From: a virus
Direction: 5' to 3' (one strand)
DNA length: 26,957 nt
IMG/VR virus record: IMGVR_UViG_3300027816_000348
Location: 1-26,957 of that record
Notes under the pieces: generated by a model
Seen by the model: the letters and a program-made list of their open reading frames with translations, nothing else
What the model was told of the DNA's origin: nothing
Database searches by the model: none
Made by a program: the position numbers and the translations under genes
Shown: positions 8,787-14,381 of the stretch, piece by piece
How positions within the stretch are numbered: the stretch's first letter is position 1
Layout: each line of letters begins with the position of its first letter

Positions 8787-8816
8787 TTGACGATATAGGG
8801 GATAAGGCCCTAGACT
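8787..8816 (+). promoter_or_regulatory. Probable promoter of the rightward early operon
   Basis: A -35-like TTGACG at 8787-8792 and a -10-like TAGACT at 8811-8816 are separated by 18 bases, matching a principal-sigma-type promoter of actinobacteria. It lies about 50 bp upstream of the first rightward gene, right after the GATC repeats and DnaA boxes. Confidence 0.55.
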
Positions 8817-8867
8817 CTTTCACTAGATGGATCTAATAGGGATCCACGTAACGGGAAGGGACAAGTA

Positions 8868-9227
8868 ATGCGTACCAAAGAGGAGAAAGCCACTTTCATC
8901 AAAGATCTACGGGCCGCCGCTGACGCTATGGCTGCTAGTGGCGTAGTGCCGCCTAGTACACTGACAGATTACTATTCACTAAGAAACTGTTTCACGATCC
9001 TTTCACAGCGATTAGACGCCACGCATTGCGCTGGCTTTCACGCGTGGCGAGACGCTGGCCGCATAGTGCGGAAAGGGTCTAAGGGAATCGCTATCCTGGT
9101 CCCGATAGGCGCTAAGGATGATGAAGGCCCTATGCGCTGGTCCTGGCGCTACGTGTTCGACATATCCGACACTGATCCGATTACGTCAGACAGCCCGACA
9201 CTCCTAAGGGATCTAGTCAGCGCGTAG
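8868..9227 (+). CDS. ArdC-like N-terminal domain protein, 119 aa
   Basis: Residues about 40-95 match the ArdC N-terminal domain (ssDNA-binding part of antirestriction proteins). The aromatic/Arg segment with GFHAWRDAGRIVRKGSKGIA and the following IAILVPIG strand with WRYVFDISDT are the hallmark. Full ArdC proteins carry a C-terminal zinc metallopeptidase domain and are near 300 residues; this one has only the N-terminal part and no HExxH. It could coat ssDNA during replication or protect incoming DNA from restriction. The ATG at 8868 follows GGAAGGGACAAGTA, a leader shared with the next genes. First gene of the rightward operon. Confidence 0.75.
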   Translation: MRTKEEKATFIKDLRAAADAMAASGVVPPSTLTDYYSLRNCFTILSQRLDATHCAGFHAWRDAGRIVRKGSKGIAILVPIGAKDDEGPMRWSWRYVFDISDTDPITSDSPTLLRDLVSA

Positions 9228-9242
9228 CCTTTGCCTATCCTT

Positions 9243-9262
9243 CTAGGGTAGTAGTACTCTAG
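9243..9262 (+). repeat. Intergenic hairpin, copy 1 of a two-copy cassette
   Basis: CTAGGGTA-GTAG-TACTCTAG forms an 8-bp stem with one G-T pair and a 4-base loop, 16 bases after the stop codon of the ArdC-like gene. The flanks (TCCTTCTAGGG before, GAGGGG after) match copy 2 at 9973. There is no T-tract, so an RNA-stability element, weak terminator or repressor operator are all possible. Confidence 0.65.
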
Positions 9263-9315
9263 GAGGGTAGAGAGGGGCTAACCGGCCACTCTTACCTAAT
9301 CGGAAGGGATAAGTA

Positions 9316-9957
9316 ATGACTACAGCAACAGAAACACGCACAGACATAACAGCAACAGTGAGAGGGGACGCGCTACGGGACGCGCTGGCCGCGTCTTTGG
9401 CCTTTGCTGATAATAGTACGCTGGCAACTGCTGGCGTAATGTTTCAGATCAAAGGCCCTAGCGTGATCCTGGCGGCTACAGATCGCTACCGGCTTATAGA
9501 GATCTCAGTGCCTATCGTGGCCGCTGTAGGTGACGCAATGGAGGAGATGGCCCGCATATCTTACGACGATGCTAAGACCCTGCTGGCCACGCTGAAGGCG
9601 GCAAAGTTGAGAGGGTACAGCGTGAATCTAACAGTGGAGGGCCACTCTCTCAGCGTGAGCGTATTAGGCGCGTCTCAGATCATCAGCCTAGATCCATCAG
9701 TGGCAGGGAGGGCGATTCCTTACGTCCATCTCTTCCCTATGTTTCTAGCAGACGTAGAGGATGGCGTCCCTTCGCCTTATGTGAATCTGAATCCGGCCTA
9801 CCTCTCAGACTTTGCCAAAGTAGCGGGCAAGGGTAATCCGATTACGCTGAGATTCAGCGGGGACGGCAAAGTAATCTCAGTGGAATCGGTAGCGTCTAAG
9901 TGTAATGATCTCTACACGTGGCGCGGCCTACTTATGCCGGTACGTGTCGCGTCTTGA
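9316..9957 (+). CDS. DnaN-like sliding clamp (beta clamp) homologue, 213 aa
   Basis: The beta clamp encircles DNA and tethers the replicative polymerase. Residues about 14-65 match the start of bacterial DnaN: an initial helix (RDALAASLAFADNST), the strand VMFQIKGPSVILAATD, and the signature TDRYRL. Later strands (LSVSVLGASQIISLDP and ITLRFSGDGKVISVES) are also clamp-like. At 213 residues it has room for two clamp-like domains where host DnaN has three, so it would form a different oligomer, replace or compete with the host clamp, or act as an accessory subunit. The ATG follows GGAAGGGATAAGTA. No phage polymerase is visible in this window. Confidence 0.75.
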   Translation: MTTATETRTDITATVRGDALRDALAASLAFADNSTLATAGVMFQIKGPSVILAATDRYRLIEISVPIVAAVGDAMEEMARISYDDAKTLLATLKAAKLRGYSVNLTVEGHSLSVSVLGASQIISLDPSVAGRAIPYVHLFPMFLADVEDGVPSPYVNLNPAYLSDFAKVAGKGNPITLRFSGDGKVISVESVASKCNDLYTWRGLLMPVRVAS

Positions 9958-9972
9958 TCCTTGCCCGTCCTT

Positions 9973-9992
9973 CTAGGGTAGTGATACCCTAG
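9973..9992 (+). repeat. Intergenic hairpin, copy 2
   Basis: CTAGGGTA-GTGA-TACCCTAG is a perfect 8-bp palindrome with a 4-base loop. It lies 16 bases after the stop of the clamp gene, exactly as copy 1 lies after its gene, and is followed by a purine-rich GAGGGGCGGGGAGGGG stretch. Possible roles are as for copy 1. Confidence 0.7.
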
Positions 9993-10047
9993 AGGGGCGG
10001 GGAGGGGCCAAAGGATGGCCTTCTCTACTAGATGGAAGGGATACGTA

Positions 10048-10269
10048 ATGAGCAAAGAGATAACAGTGGCGCGATTCTTTGAGGGGATCACGCTACCCGA
10101 TGGGAGCGCTCTCTATGGGCCTAATGCTGAGCGTCTAGGCTATGCGGAAGATGGCGCTAGGCTGATCGACAGCCTGGGCCGCTTTGGATATTGGCCACAC
10201 TTTGGCGGCGGCTGGATCTGTTACACGTGTGGCGCTCTATGTTGCTGTAACGATGGGGAGGAGGGCTAG
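10048..10269 (+). CDS. Small Cys-rich protein, 73 aa
   Basis: Start set at ATG 10048 rather than the in-frame ATG at 10015, because the leader GGAAGGGATACGTA matches those of the two preceding genes. The product begins MSKEITVARFFEG and ends with a cysteine group CYTCGALCCC that could bind zinc. Family not recognised. It is followed after two bases by the LPD29 gene. Confidence 0.7.
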   Translation: MSKEITVARFFEGITLPDGSALYGPNAERLGYAEDGARLIDSLGRFGYWPHFGGGWICYTCGALCCCNDGEEG

Positions 10270-10271
10270 AG

Positions 10272-10808
10272 ATGGAAAGGAATTATCTAACCTGCGCCGA
10301 CACTGCTAAATTACTACGTGCGGCCCTAAAAAATGCTTTCCCTGGCGTAAAATTCAGCGTCAGATCCGACACCTACAGCGGCGGCGCGTCGATTCGCGTG
10401 AGATGGACAGACGGGCCTTATGAGAAAGACGTGGACGCTATCGCACAGCGTTACGCTGGCGCTACCTTCGACGGGTCTATAGATCTAAAGGAATACCATA
10501 CGGACCTAGTTCACTTTGAGGGAGAGGAAATGCCGCGCCTAGTGCGCTTTGGATCCGATTTCGTTTTCACAGATCGGGACCTATCGCCAGACTATGAGGC
10601 ACTCCTATCGGTAGAGGCCCAGAAGATCATCGACAGCAACAGGACCACAGCGGGCCGCGTCTTTGATCCTAAGGGAAATAACACCGACAGCGGTAACGAT
10701 TACTTAGCGAGTCAATGGGGAGTAATTATGTCCCCCTGGGGCTACGGCCCTAGCGTGATCCGCTTTCTCTCTCACCATATCCCCGCGCCTAGTAAGGTCA
10801 GATCGTGA
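10272..10808 (+). CDS. LPD29-domain protein, 178 aa
   Basis: Residues about 5-75 match the large polyvalent protein-associated domain 29 (LPD29). The features are the opening YLTCADTAKLLRAALKNAFP, then KFSVRSDTYSGGASIRVRW, a DGP turn and the FDGSIDL segment. This domain is common in phages and conjugative elements and is suspected to act in DNA transfer or early takeover, with no defined reaction. The C-terminal 100 residues are unassigned. It starts with ATG at 10272; its TGA overlaps the GTG of the next gene. Confidence 0.75.
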   Translation: MERNYLTCADTAKLLRAALKNAFPGVKFSVRSDTYSGGASIRVRWTDGPYEKDVDAIAQRYAGATFDGSIDLKEYHTDLVHFEGEEMPRLVRFGSDFVFTDRDLSPDYEALLSVEAQKIIDSNRTTAGRVFDPKGNNTDSGNDYLASQWGVIMSPWGYGPSVIRFLSHHIPAPSKVRS

Positions 10809-10972
10809 GACTTACAAAGAGGGGCGAGAGAGTCTTTCTGCTGGGGCTGGCTGTAATGCTGGCCCTGGCACTGCTGGGGATCTACAAGGCCGCGATCTCT
10901 GTCCATTGGACGGGAGGGGGCTACTGTGTCGGATCTTTTACTCAATGCTACGAGGAGGAGGGCGAGAAGTGA
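10805..10972 (+). CDS. Single-pass membrane micro-protein, 55 aa
   Basis: GTG start overlapping the preceding TGA (GTGA). A basic N-terminus (RLTKRGERV) is followed by a hydrophobic helix of about 20 residues (FLLGLAVMLALALLGIY), then a short tail with two cysteines (GGYCVGSFTQCYEEE). It would sit in the cell membrane with its basic end inside. Function unknown; it could affect the host envelope or exclusion of other phages. Confidence 0.7.
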   Translation: MRLTKRGERVFLLGLAVMLALALLGIYKAAISVHWTGGGYCVGSFTQCYEEEGEK

Positions 10973-11094
10973 AGAAATATCTCATCACATTAGAGGTGGA
11001 AAGCAACACCGATCCGAGAGGGTGGATGTTTGCCGACACTCTAGTAATTGAGGAAGAATATAAGGTCATCAAGATAGAGGAGGGCAAGAAATGA
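10969..11094 (+). CDS. Micro-protein, 41 aa
   Basis: GTG at 10969 overlaps the upstream TGA by four bases. The product (KKYLITLEVESNTDPRGWMF at its start) looks like two beta strands followed by an acidic, lysine-containing strand (YKVIKIEEGKK). GGAGGAGGGCGAGAA precedes the start. Function unknown; the opening resembles that of the gene at 11186 (KKYHLKMVF), so the two may be distant paralogues. Confidence 0.65.
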   Translation: MKKYLITLEVESNTDPRGWMFADTLVIEEEYKVIKIEEGKK

Positions 11095-11189
11095 AGGAGT
11101 GGCTTCTAGATAGGCAAGAATCAGACGATGGGGCAGGATTCTGTGACTTCTGTTCCGGATGTTCTCTATGTGCGGAGGTGGGAGAGTGA
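11091..11189 (+). CDS. Four-cysteine micro-protein, 32 aa
   Basis: ATG at 11091 overlaps the previous stop (ATGA). The C-terminal half carries four cysteines at strict three-residue intervals (FCDFCSGCSLC), a tight cluster able to bind zinc or an Fe-S centre. GAGGAGGGCAAGAA is the ribosome binding site. No family recognised. Confidence 0.6.
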   Translation: MKEWLLDRQESDDGAGFCDFCSGCSLCAEVGE

Positions 11190-11350
11190 AGAAGTATCAT
11201 CTAAAAATGGTCTTTCACTATGAGATAGTGACGGACGATATAGAAAGAACGCTAAACGAAATGGAGTTCCCGACCTTTCCCGACTTGATAGAAGATTATC
11301 AAGTTGAGTTTCTCGATAACCTCAACCACTACGGGGAGGTGGGAGAGTGA
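11186..11350 (+). CDS. Acidic micro-protein, 54 aa
   Basis: GTG at 11186 overlaps the upstream TGA. The start (KKYHLKMVFHYEIVTDDIER) reads as a strand followed by a helix; the remainder is acidic (FPDLIEDYQVEFLDNL). GGAGGTGGGAGA upstream is a strong ribosome binding site. Function unknown. Confidence 0.6.
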   Translation: MKKYHLKMVFHYEIVTDDIERTLNEMEFPTFPDLIEDYQVEFLDNLNHYGEVGE

Positions 11351-11451
11351 GCGAGTGCTTTATCTGTGGCGATCCTGCCACCTTTATCAAGGAGGAAGGC
11401 GTTCACTTTATGTGCCGTCAATGTATCCACGACGGAAAGGATCTAGAGTGA
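11347..11451 (+). CDS. Zinc-knuckle micro-protein, 34 aa
   Basis: GTG start overlapping the previous TGA. Two CxxC pairs 15 residues apart (ECFICGDPATF then MCRQCIHDG) form a minimal zinc ribbon. Ribosome binding site GGAGGTGGGAGA. Function unknown; such mini zinc ribbons often bind nucleic acid or another protein. Confidence 0.6.
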   Translation: MSECFICGDPATFIKEEGVHFMCRQCIHDGKDLE

Positions 11452-11516
11452 GCGTCATATGCGGAGACTGTCTCTATCCTTTGAGCGTGTGCGGATGTAG
11501 AAAGGGATCGAGATGA
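11448..11516 (+). CDS. Cys-rich micro-protein, 22 aa
   Basis: A very short GTG-initiated frame overlapping the upstream TGA by four bases, encoding SVICGDCLYPLSVCGCRKG with two cysteine pairs. It ends in ATGA with the next gene. Its size makes it uncertain alone, but the overlaps on both sides and the recurring cysteine pattern support translation. Confidence 0.45.
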   Translation: MSVICGDCLYPLSVCGCRKGSR

Positions 11517-11599
11517 GTAGTGATTTACTTAGTCAAGTCTTGTCGGATGTCGGGCGTGTCGCCGTTCAGAGTGGATCACTTTATGATATGGGGGATTAG
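11513..11599 (+). CDS. Micro-protein, 28 aa
   Basis: ATG overlaps the previous TGA (ATGA). The product MSSDLLSQVLSDVGRVAVQS is predicted helical and ends in an acidic tail. AAAGGGATCGAG lies upstream. It closes the first run of overlapping micro-genes; a 45-bp spacer follows. Function unknown. Confidence 0.45.
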   Translation: MSSDLLSQVLSDVGRVAVQSGSLYDMGD

Positions 11600-11644
11600 C
11601 CCGTTTGATATACTGATCCCAATGAACCCAAGAAAGGGGGCTAT

Positions 11645-11917
11645 ATGAAGCGCACCATAAAGATACCGCCACGCTTCTATCAAGACCACAAGGCTAGAGA
11701 CTGTGGTCAGAGTGGGGTCGTAGTCAAGAGGACTAAGACCTATGTAATAGTGGAACTCGATCAGGAGGCGTGGGACGATCTCTATTCCGATGCCGACTAT
11801 TACGGGGCAGACAATAGCGACGGGTGGTTTGACGATAGTGGGATGAGAGGGATCATCTCTAGTGCTAGGGCTACCCTTAGAGTGATGAGAGAACATCTAG
11901 AGAAGGAGGGAAAGTGA
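11645..11917 (+). CDS. Hypothetical protein, 90 aa
   Basis: ATG at 11645 after AAGAAAGGGGG. The N-terminal half forms a small beta-rich module (FYQDHKARDCGQSGVVVKRT, then TYVIVELDQ) that resembles a short SH3-like barrel; the C-terminal half is acidic and helical (ISSARATLRVMREHLEKEGK). No family recognised. Its stop overlaps the next start. Confidence 0.7.
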   Translation: MKRTIKIPPRFYQDHKARDCGQSGVVVKRTKTYVIVELDQEAWDDLYSDADYYGADNSDGWFDDSGMRGIISSARATLRVMREHLEKEGK

Positions 11918-12153
11918 TGAGCGTGTGCGCCTGTGTCTGTGGTTGTAACTATGATTTGGAAGGCTACGCACCTAATGAAGAAGTGTGCGGTGCGTGTCTG
12001 AGCGTGTGTCGTGAGGAAGTGAAGGAGGGAGAGAAGGTGAAGAACTATAAATGTACAGACTGCCACAAGTTTTACAATATAGATAAAGGGACTTACGATG
12101 AGGAGTGGGGTTTTCATTGTATTTACTGTGGAGGATTAGAGGAACTGTTGTGA
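11914..12153 (+). CDS. Double zinc-ribbon small protein, 79 aa
   Basis: Starts at GTG 11914 or ATG 11917; AAGGAGGGAAA upstream suits either. The N-terminal half has a cysteine run (CACVCGCNYD) and CGACLSVC; the C-terminal half has CTDC and CIYC pairs 20 residues apart (YKCTDCHKFYN and FHCIYCGG), a regular zinc ribbon. Likely a nucleic-acid or protein-binding adaptor; exact role unknown. Confidence 0.65.
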   Translation: MMSVCACVCGCNYDLEGYAPNEEVCGACLSVCREEVKEGEKVKNYKCTDCHKFYNIDKGTYDEEWGFHCIYCGGLEELL

Positions 12154-12320
12154 GGTGTAGCCATATCGACGATTTCGAGGAGGACACCGACTACATCTGC
12201 GTTGAGTGGTGGGGTGAGGAAGGGTGCGACTTTCGAGGTGAGGTCGTAGCAAAAGGATGTAGCGGGTCGTGGTATATCACCTGCCCGAAGTGTAAGAAGG
12301 AGACGATCAATGAGATGTAG
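12150..12320 (+). CDS. Zinc-binding micro-protein, 56 aa
   Basis: GTG at 12150 overlaps the previous TGA. Four spaced cysteines plus a His (RCSHID, then DYICVEWW, EEGCDF, KGC) and a terminal CPKC pair suggest a folded zinc domain. AGAGGAACT is the likely ribosome binding site. Family unknown. Confidence 0.6.
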   Translation: MRCSHIDDFEEDTDYICVEWWGEEGCDFRGEVVAKGCSGSWYITCPKCKKETINEM

Positions 12321-12420
12321 CGTCTGTTATGGGAAAGGTTACTACCTCACCACCAACGGGGAGGAGTGGGAGTGGTCGAGGTGCGATTGCTTCTTAGAGA
12401 AGGAGGGAGAAGGCAAGTGA
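12310..12420 (+). CDS. Zinc-ribbon micro-protein, 36 aa
   Basis: ATG at 12310 lies inside the preceding gene (11-base overlap), with AAGAAGGAGACG upstream. Two cysteine pairs, CSVC near the start and CDC near residue 27, flank an aromatic beta hairpin (YGKGYYLTTNGEEWEW). Possible nucleic-acid-binding ribbon. Confidence 0.55.
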   Translation: MRCSVCYGKGYYLTTNGEEWEWSRCDCFLEKEGEGK

Positions 12421-12623
12421 GTTACAAGTGCGGTGCGTGTGGTGGGTCATACTCTCACCGAACGCTAACGCCTCACGCGTATATCTGTGAGGAGGAGGGA
12501 GGGGGAACTATCGTCCCTCACTCTACGATCAAGCCGAAGATCAAACTGAAATGGATAATGACTCCTTACGGAGGGACATTCGTGAGGGACTTAGAGGCAG
12601 AGATGGAGGAAGAAGATGCGTAA
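12417..12623 (+). CDS. Zinc-ribbon small protein, 68 aa
   Basis: GTG at 12417 overlaps the previous TGA by four bases, after AAGGAGGGAGAAGGCAA. CGAC pairs with HRTLTPHAYIC to make a likely zinc site near the start; a basic strand (IKPKIKLKWIM) and an acidic tail follow. Family not recognised. Confidence 0.6.
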   Translation: MSYKCGACGGSYSHRTLTPHAYICEEEGGGTIVPHSTIKPKIKLKWIMTPYGGTFVRDLEAEMEEEDA

Positions 12624-12732
12624 GGTAGTAATCGAAGTGAGGGGAGGGGTGGCTTGGGTAACTGAGCGACCCGATGATGTAGTGGTGGAGGTTATCGACC
12701 ACGACTTAGACAGAAGGGAAGTCAATGTCTAG
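12616..12732 (+). CDS. Conserved-type phage micro-protein, 38 aa
   Basis: ATG at 12616 overlaps the preceding gene by eight bases, after GGAGGAAGA. The product (MRKVVIEVRGGVAWVTERPD, then a VVVEVIDHD strand) follows the pattern of a small all-beta protein seen in many unrelated phages, whose function is unknown. That resemblance is from memory of the pattern, not a search. Confidence 0.6.
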   Translation: MRKVVIEVRGGVAWVTERPDDVVVEVIDHDLDRREVNV

Positions 12733-12973
12733 TCATATCTTCTATGAGATCAGGGATTTCTCTGGCTCTATATGGGGAGGGGAGAGTGCGAAGGAGTGTT
12801 ACGACTTCTTCACGCATAGCGAACCGCCTGTGAGTATCTGGGTCAGTGAGTGGGAAGGAGAGGGAGAGAATATGTGGCAGGTCAAAGAGGCTATCAACAT
12901 CACCCCATTCTTTCGAGGTGTAAGGTCGAGTGCTATGGATGAGGTGAAGAAATGGGTCTTACAGTCGGTGTGA
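12725..12973 (+). CDS. Hypothetical protein, 82 aa
   Basis: ATG at 12725 overlaps the previous stop by eight bases. It has alternating strands and an aromatic-rich core (IRDFSGSIWGGESAKECYDF, then SIWVSEWEGEGENMWQV). No motif recognised. It overlaps the next start by 22 bases. Confidence 0.65.
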   Translation: MSSHIFYEIRDFSGSIWGGESAKECYDFFTHSEPPVSIWVSEWEGEGENMWQVKEAINITPFFRGVRSSAMDEVKKWVLQSV

Positions 12974-13035
12974 TAATTGCTATGGTGCTGTTCTACTTAC
13001 TACTAGAGATGGAGGAGTTGGTCAATGGGAGATAG
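12952..13035 (+). CDS. Tiny membrane protein, 27 aa
   Basis: ATG at 12952, inside the end of the previous gene, preceded by GAGGTGAAGAA. Almost all of it is one hydrophobic helix (MGLTVGVIIAMVLFYLLLEM) followed by an acidic end. It may act in the membrane, perhaps as an accessory to lysis given the nearby transglycosylase. Short, so moderate confidence. Confidence 0.5.
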   Translation: MGLTVGVIIAMVLFYLLLEMEELVNGR

Positions 13036-13291
13036 AGAGAGAAGGCTTCAGGTGGCAGAGAACATCGCCACCTCGCAACGCAACTACCGGAGGGCGAGGG
13101 ATCGCGCTCTTGCTAGACTTGGACAGATGTACCCCGATGATTACAAGGAGTTGTACGACGAGGAAAGGAAGAAGGATGAGAAAGAGGGCAAGGTATGGAG
13201 TAGTCTTGCTGGTCGCGGTTCTCCTGTCCGTAGTCGGCGTAAGGGAACTCGCAAGCCCACCCGTCCCCGTCGCGGTAGAGGTAGATCGTGA
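13025..13291 (+). CDS. Highly charged hypothetical protein, 88 aa
   Basis: ATG at 13025 after AGATGGAGGAGTTGG. Residues 1-55 are a charged helical region (NYRRARDRALARLGQMYPDD, then EERKKDEKEG). The last 30 residues are Arg/Lys/Pro/Gly-rich and lie over the start of the transglycosylase gene in another frame, so this basic tail may be a by-product of the overlap. Such helical proteins recur in actinophages without known function. Confidence 0.65.
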   Translation: MGDRERRLQVAENIATSQRNYRRARDRALARLGQMYPDDYKELYDEERKKDEKEGKVWSSLAGRGSPVRSRRKGTRKPTRPRRGRGRS

Positions 13292-13595
13292 ACCTACCAA
13301 GACAACGATGGCAGAGAAGAGGGAGAACCGGAGGATCGCCCGTCTTTACGCTCATTCAGGGTGGGGATGGAAGGGGAGGGAGTGGGAGTGTCTCAACGCC
13401 CTTTGGTCCAGTGAGAGCAGGTTTGATCACCGCGCCGACAACCCCGAATCAAGTGCGTTTGGTATTGCTCAACGCCTTGGTGAGAGGTCAGAGAATCCTC
13501 GCGTCCAAATCCTCAAGGGACTTAGGTATGTGTCCCACCGCTACGAGACGCCTTGTCGGGCGTGGGCGTTCTGGCTCAAGAAGTACCACTACTAG
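13176..13595 (+). CDS. Membrane-anchored or secreted lytic transglycosylase-like protein, 139 aa
   Basis: The start is placed at ATG 13176 because it follows GGAAAGGAAGAAGG and gives a proper export signal: basic MRKRAR, then a hydrophobic core (VVLLVAVLLSVVGV, about 8-22). Residues 70-139 match the SLT/lysozyme-like fold: WECLNALWSSESRFDHRADN with E80 in the catalytic position, SSAFGIAQ, a repeated helix with LKGLRYVSHRY and the terminal AWAFW. This pattern is usual in actinobacterial transglycosylase and resuscitation-type enzymes that cleave peptidoglycan glycan strands. It could aid lysis or local wall remodelling. The gene shares 116 bases with the previous one in another frame. Confidence 0.8.
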   Translation: MRKRARYGVVLLVAVLLSVVGVRELASPPVPVAVEVDREPTKTTMAEKRENRRIARLYAHSGWGWKGREWECLNALWSSESRFDHRADNPESSAFGIAQRLGERSENPRVQILKGLRYVSHRYETPCRAWAFWLKKYHY

Positions 13596-13609
13596 AGGAG
13601 GGAGAGGGA

Positions 13610-13735
13610 ATGGATAGGGATATGTACTGTTGTGGAGGGTGTGGCGATCAGTTCTGGGAGGACGAGGGAGAGGTCGTCAAGCGCGACACTCTCATCGAGT
13701 TTACCTGCCACAGGTGTAAGCCTGTGCTAGACTAG
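13610..13735 (+). CDS. Zinc-ribbon micro-protein, 41 aa
   Basis: ATG at 13610 follows GGAGGGAGAGGGA. Cysteine pairs CCGGC near the start and CHRC near the end (FTCHRCKPVLD) make a zinc ribbon. It is the last gene of the rightward operon and lies just before the terminator. Function unknown. Confidence 0.65.
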   Translation: MDRDMYCCGGCGDQFWEDEGEVVKRDTLIEFTCHRCKPVLD

Positions 13736-13773
13736 AGGTGCGCTGGTAACCCCTTCCGTACTAGCCCCTCCGC

Positions 13774-13826
13774 AAGTAGCCTCTCTGGGTTTCTCGATTA
13801 CCAGAGGGGCTTACTTGTTTCTATTT
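13774..13826 (+). terminator. Intrinsic terminator of the rightward operon
   Basis: AAGTAGCCTCTCT (13774-13786) pairs with AGAGGGGCTTACTT (13803-13816) through a 13-bp stem with one bulged T and one G-T pair, followed by GTTTCTATTTAT. Alternative pairings exist: AGCCCCTC (13763-13770) with GAGGGGCT (13804-13811), and CTGGTAA (13743-13749) with TTACCAG (13798-13804). It separates converging operons and reaches the last bases of the leftward FmdB-type gene. Confidence 0.7.
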
Positions 13827-13994
13827 ATCAGTGGAGTAGAAGCCTGTACCTCTGAAGGTGATGGAGGGAGAGGACCAGATACGCACCATCTCTACCTTAC
13901 ATTCAGGACAGGTAGGTGCGCTGGACTCAGCGTGAATGGATCGCTCAACCTCAAACTCTATGGAGCAAGAAGAACACTTATACGGATACAGCAT
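13821..13994 (-). CDS. FmdB-family zinc-ribbon protein, 57 aa
   Basis: ATG at 13994 follows directly on the stop codon of the upstream gene. The pattern is the FmdB type: YPYKCSSCSIEFEVERSI, then CPECKVEMVRIW, and the characteristic end ITFRGTGFYSTD. Four cysteines in two CxxC pairs bind zinc. FmdB proteins are found as small regulators next to many operons and in actinophages; the partner here is unknown. It is the last gene of the leftward replication module. No strong Shine-Dalgarno sequence is visible, so translation likely depends on the upstream gene. Confidence 0.8.
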   Translation of the reverse strand: MLYPYKCSSCSIEFEVERSIHAESSAPTCPECKVEMVRIWSSPSITFRGTGFYSTDK

Positions 13995-14381
13995 CTAATC
14001 TACTGCTAACGCATAGTCAAGGTGGAGGAAGCCCACGACCTTGATAATCTTTCTATTGCTGGCAAACTCTGTTGTCTCTGGCATCCAGCGTGAAGTCCAG
14101 TCGGGTTCAGGGACGCGAGTAAGGTCGAAGGCGTAGATACCTTCTGGCGTGGAGTTGATATACCAAGGATCAAGGCTGAGTTCCTGCGCTTCACAGACAA
14201 GACGCACATACTTGGAGCGCTCAATCAGTAGGTCTGGGTAGTGGGTATGACGACACTTGAGTTCTATATACTGCTTATTCTGCTCAGAGATACAGTCAAA
14301 GGAATCAAACTGTCCCTCACTCTTGACGAGATCGGGATACCAGCCACCTTTGAGGTGATCGAATAACTCTTGCTCGTTCAT
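13995..14381 (-). CDS. PD-(D/E)XK-type endonuclease-like protein, 128 aa
   Basis: The ATG at 14381 is chosen over a TTG six bases earlier because it forms an ATGA overlap with the stop of the sigma gene. The core of a PD-(D/E)XK nuclease is visible: FDSFDC (Asp29) and, ten residues on, the strand YIELKCRH with E40 and K42. The rest is an alpha/beta frame with VRLVCEAQEL. Such proteins cut branched or double-stranded DNA, for example in recombination or host DNA breakdown. The exact substrate cannot be read from the sequence. Confidence 0.65.
   Translation of the reverse strand: MNEQELFDHLKGGWYPDLVKSEGQFDSFDCISEQNKQYIELKCRHTHYPDLLIERSKYVRLVCEAQELSLDPWYINSTPEGIYAFDLTRVPEPDWTSRWMPETTEFASNRKIIKVVGFLHLDYALAVD

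Larger units (their letters stand above)
8089..8867. other. Gene-free region, probable replication origin and divergent control region
   Basis: About 780 bp without a credible gene, between leftward terminase and rightward early genes. From left to right it holds a run of strong inverted repeats (8141-8335), an AT-richer stretch (about 8297-8440), four DnaA-box sequences in two orientations (8496-8540), degenerate GATC-headed repeats (8608-8745), and a promoter-like pair (8787-8816). This combination is typical of a DnaA-dependent origin. Origin function is inferred from these signals and not proven. Open frames within it (for example 8414-8644) show no protein-like composition. Confidence 0.65.

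Noticed and set aside
8414-8798. Short plus-strand open frames in the origin region
   Set aside because: Pro/Ser/Leu-rich products without domain likeness, overlapping DnaA boxes and repeats; no ribosome sites.
11576-12187. Minus-strand frames opposite the micro-genes
   Set aside because: Their composition (Ser/His/Ile-rich) is that of antisense of Cys/Glu/Lys-rich genes and they conflict with a continuous set of coupled plus-strand genes.
13740-13816. Possible tRNA or other structured RNA between converging operons
   Set aside because: There is no T-arm consensus, no acceptor stem of seven pairs and no CCA end. The best pairing is one long hairpin with a T-rich tail, which fits a terminator.
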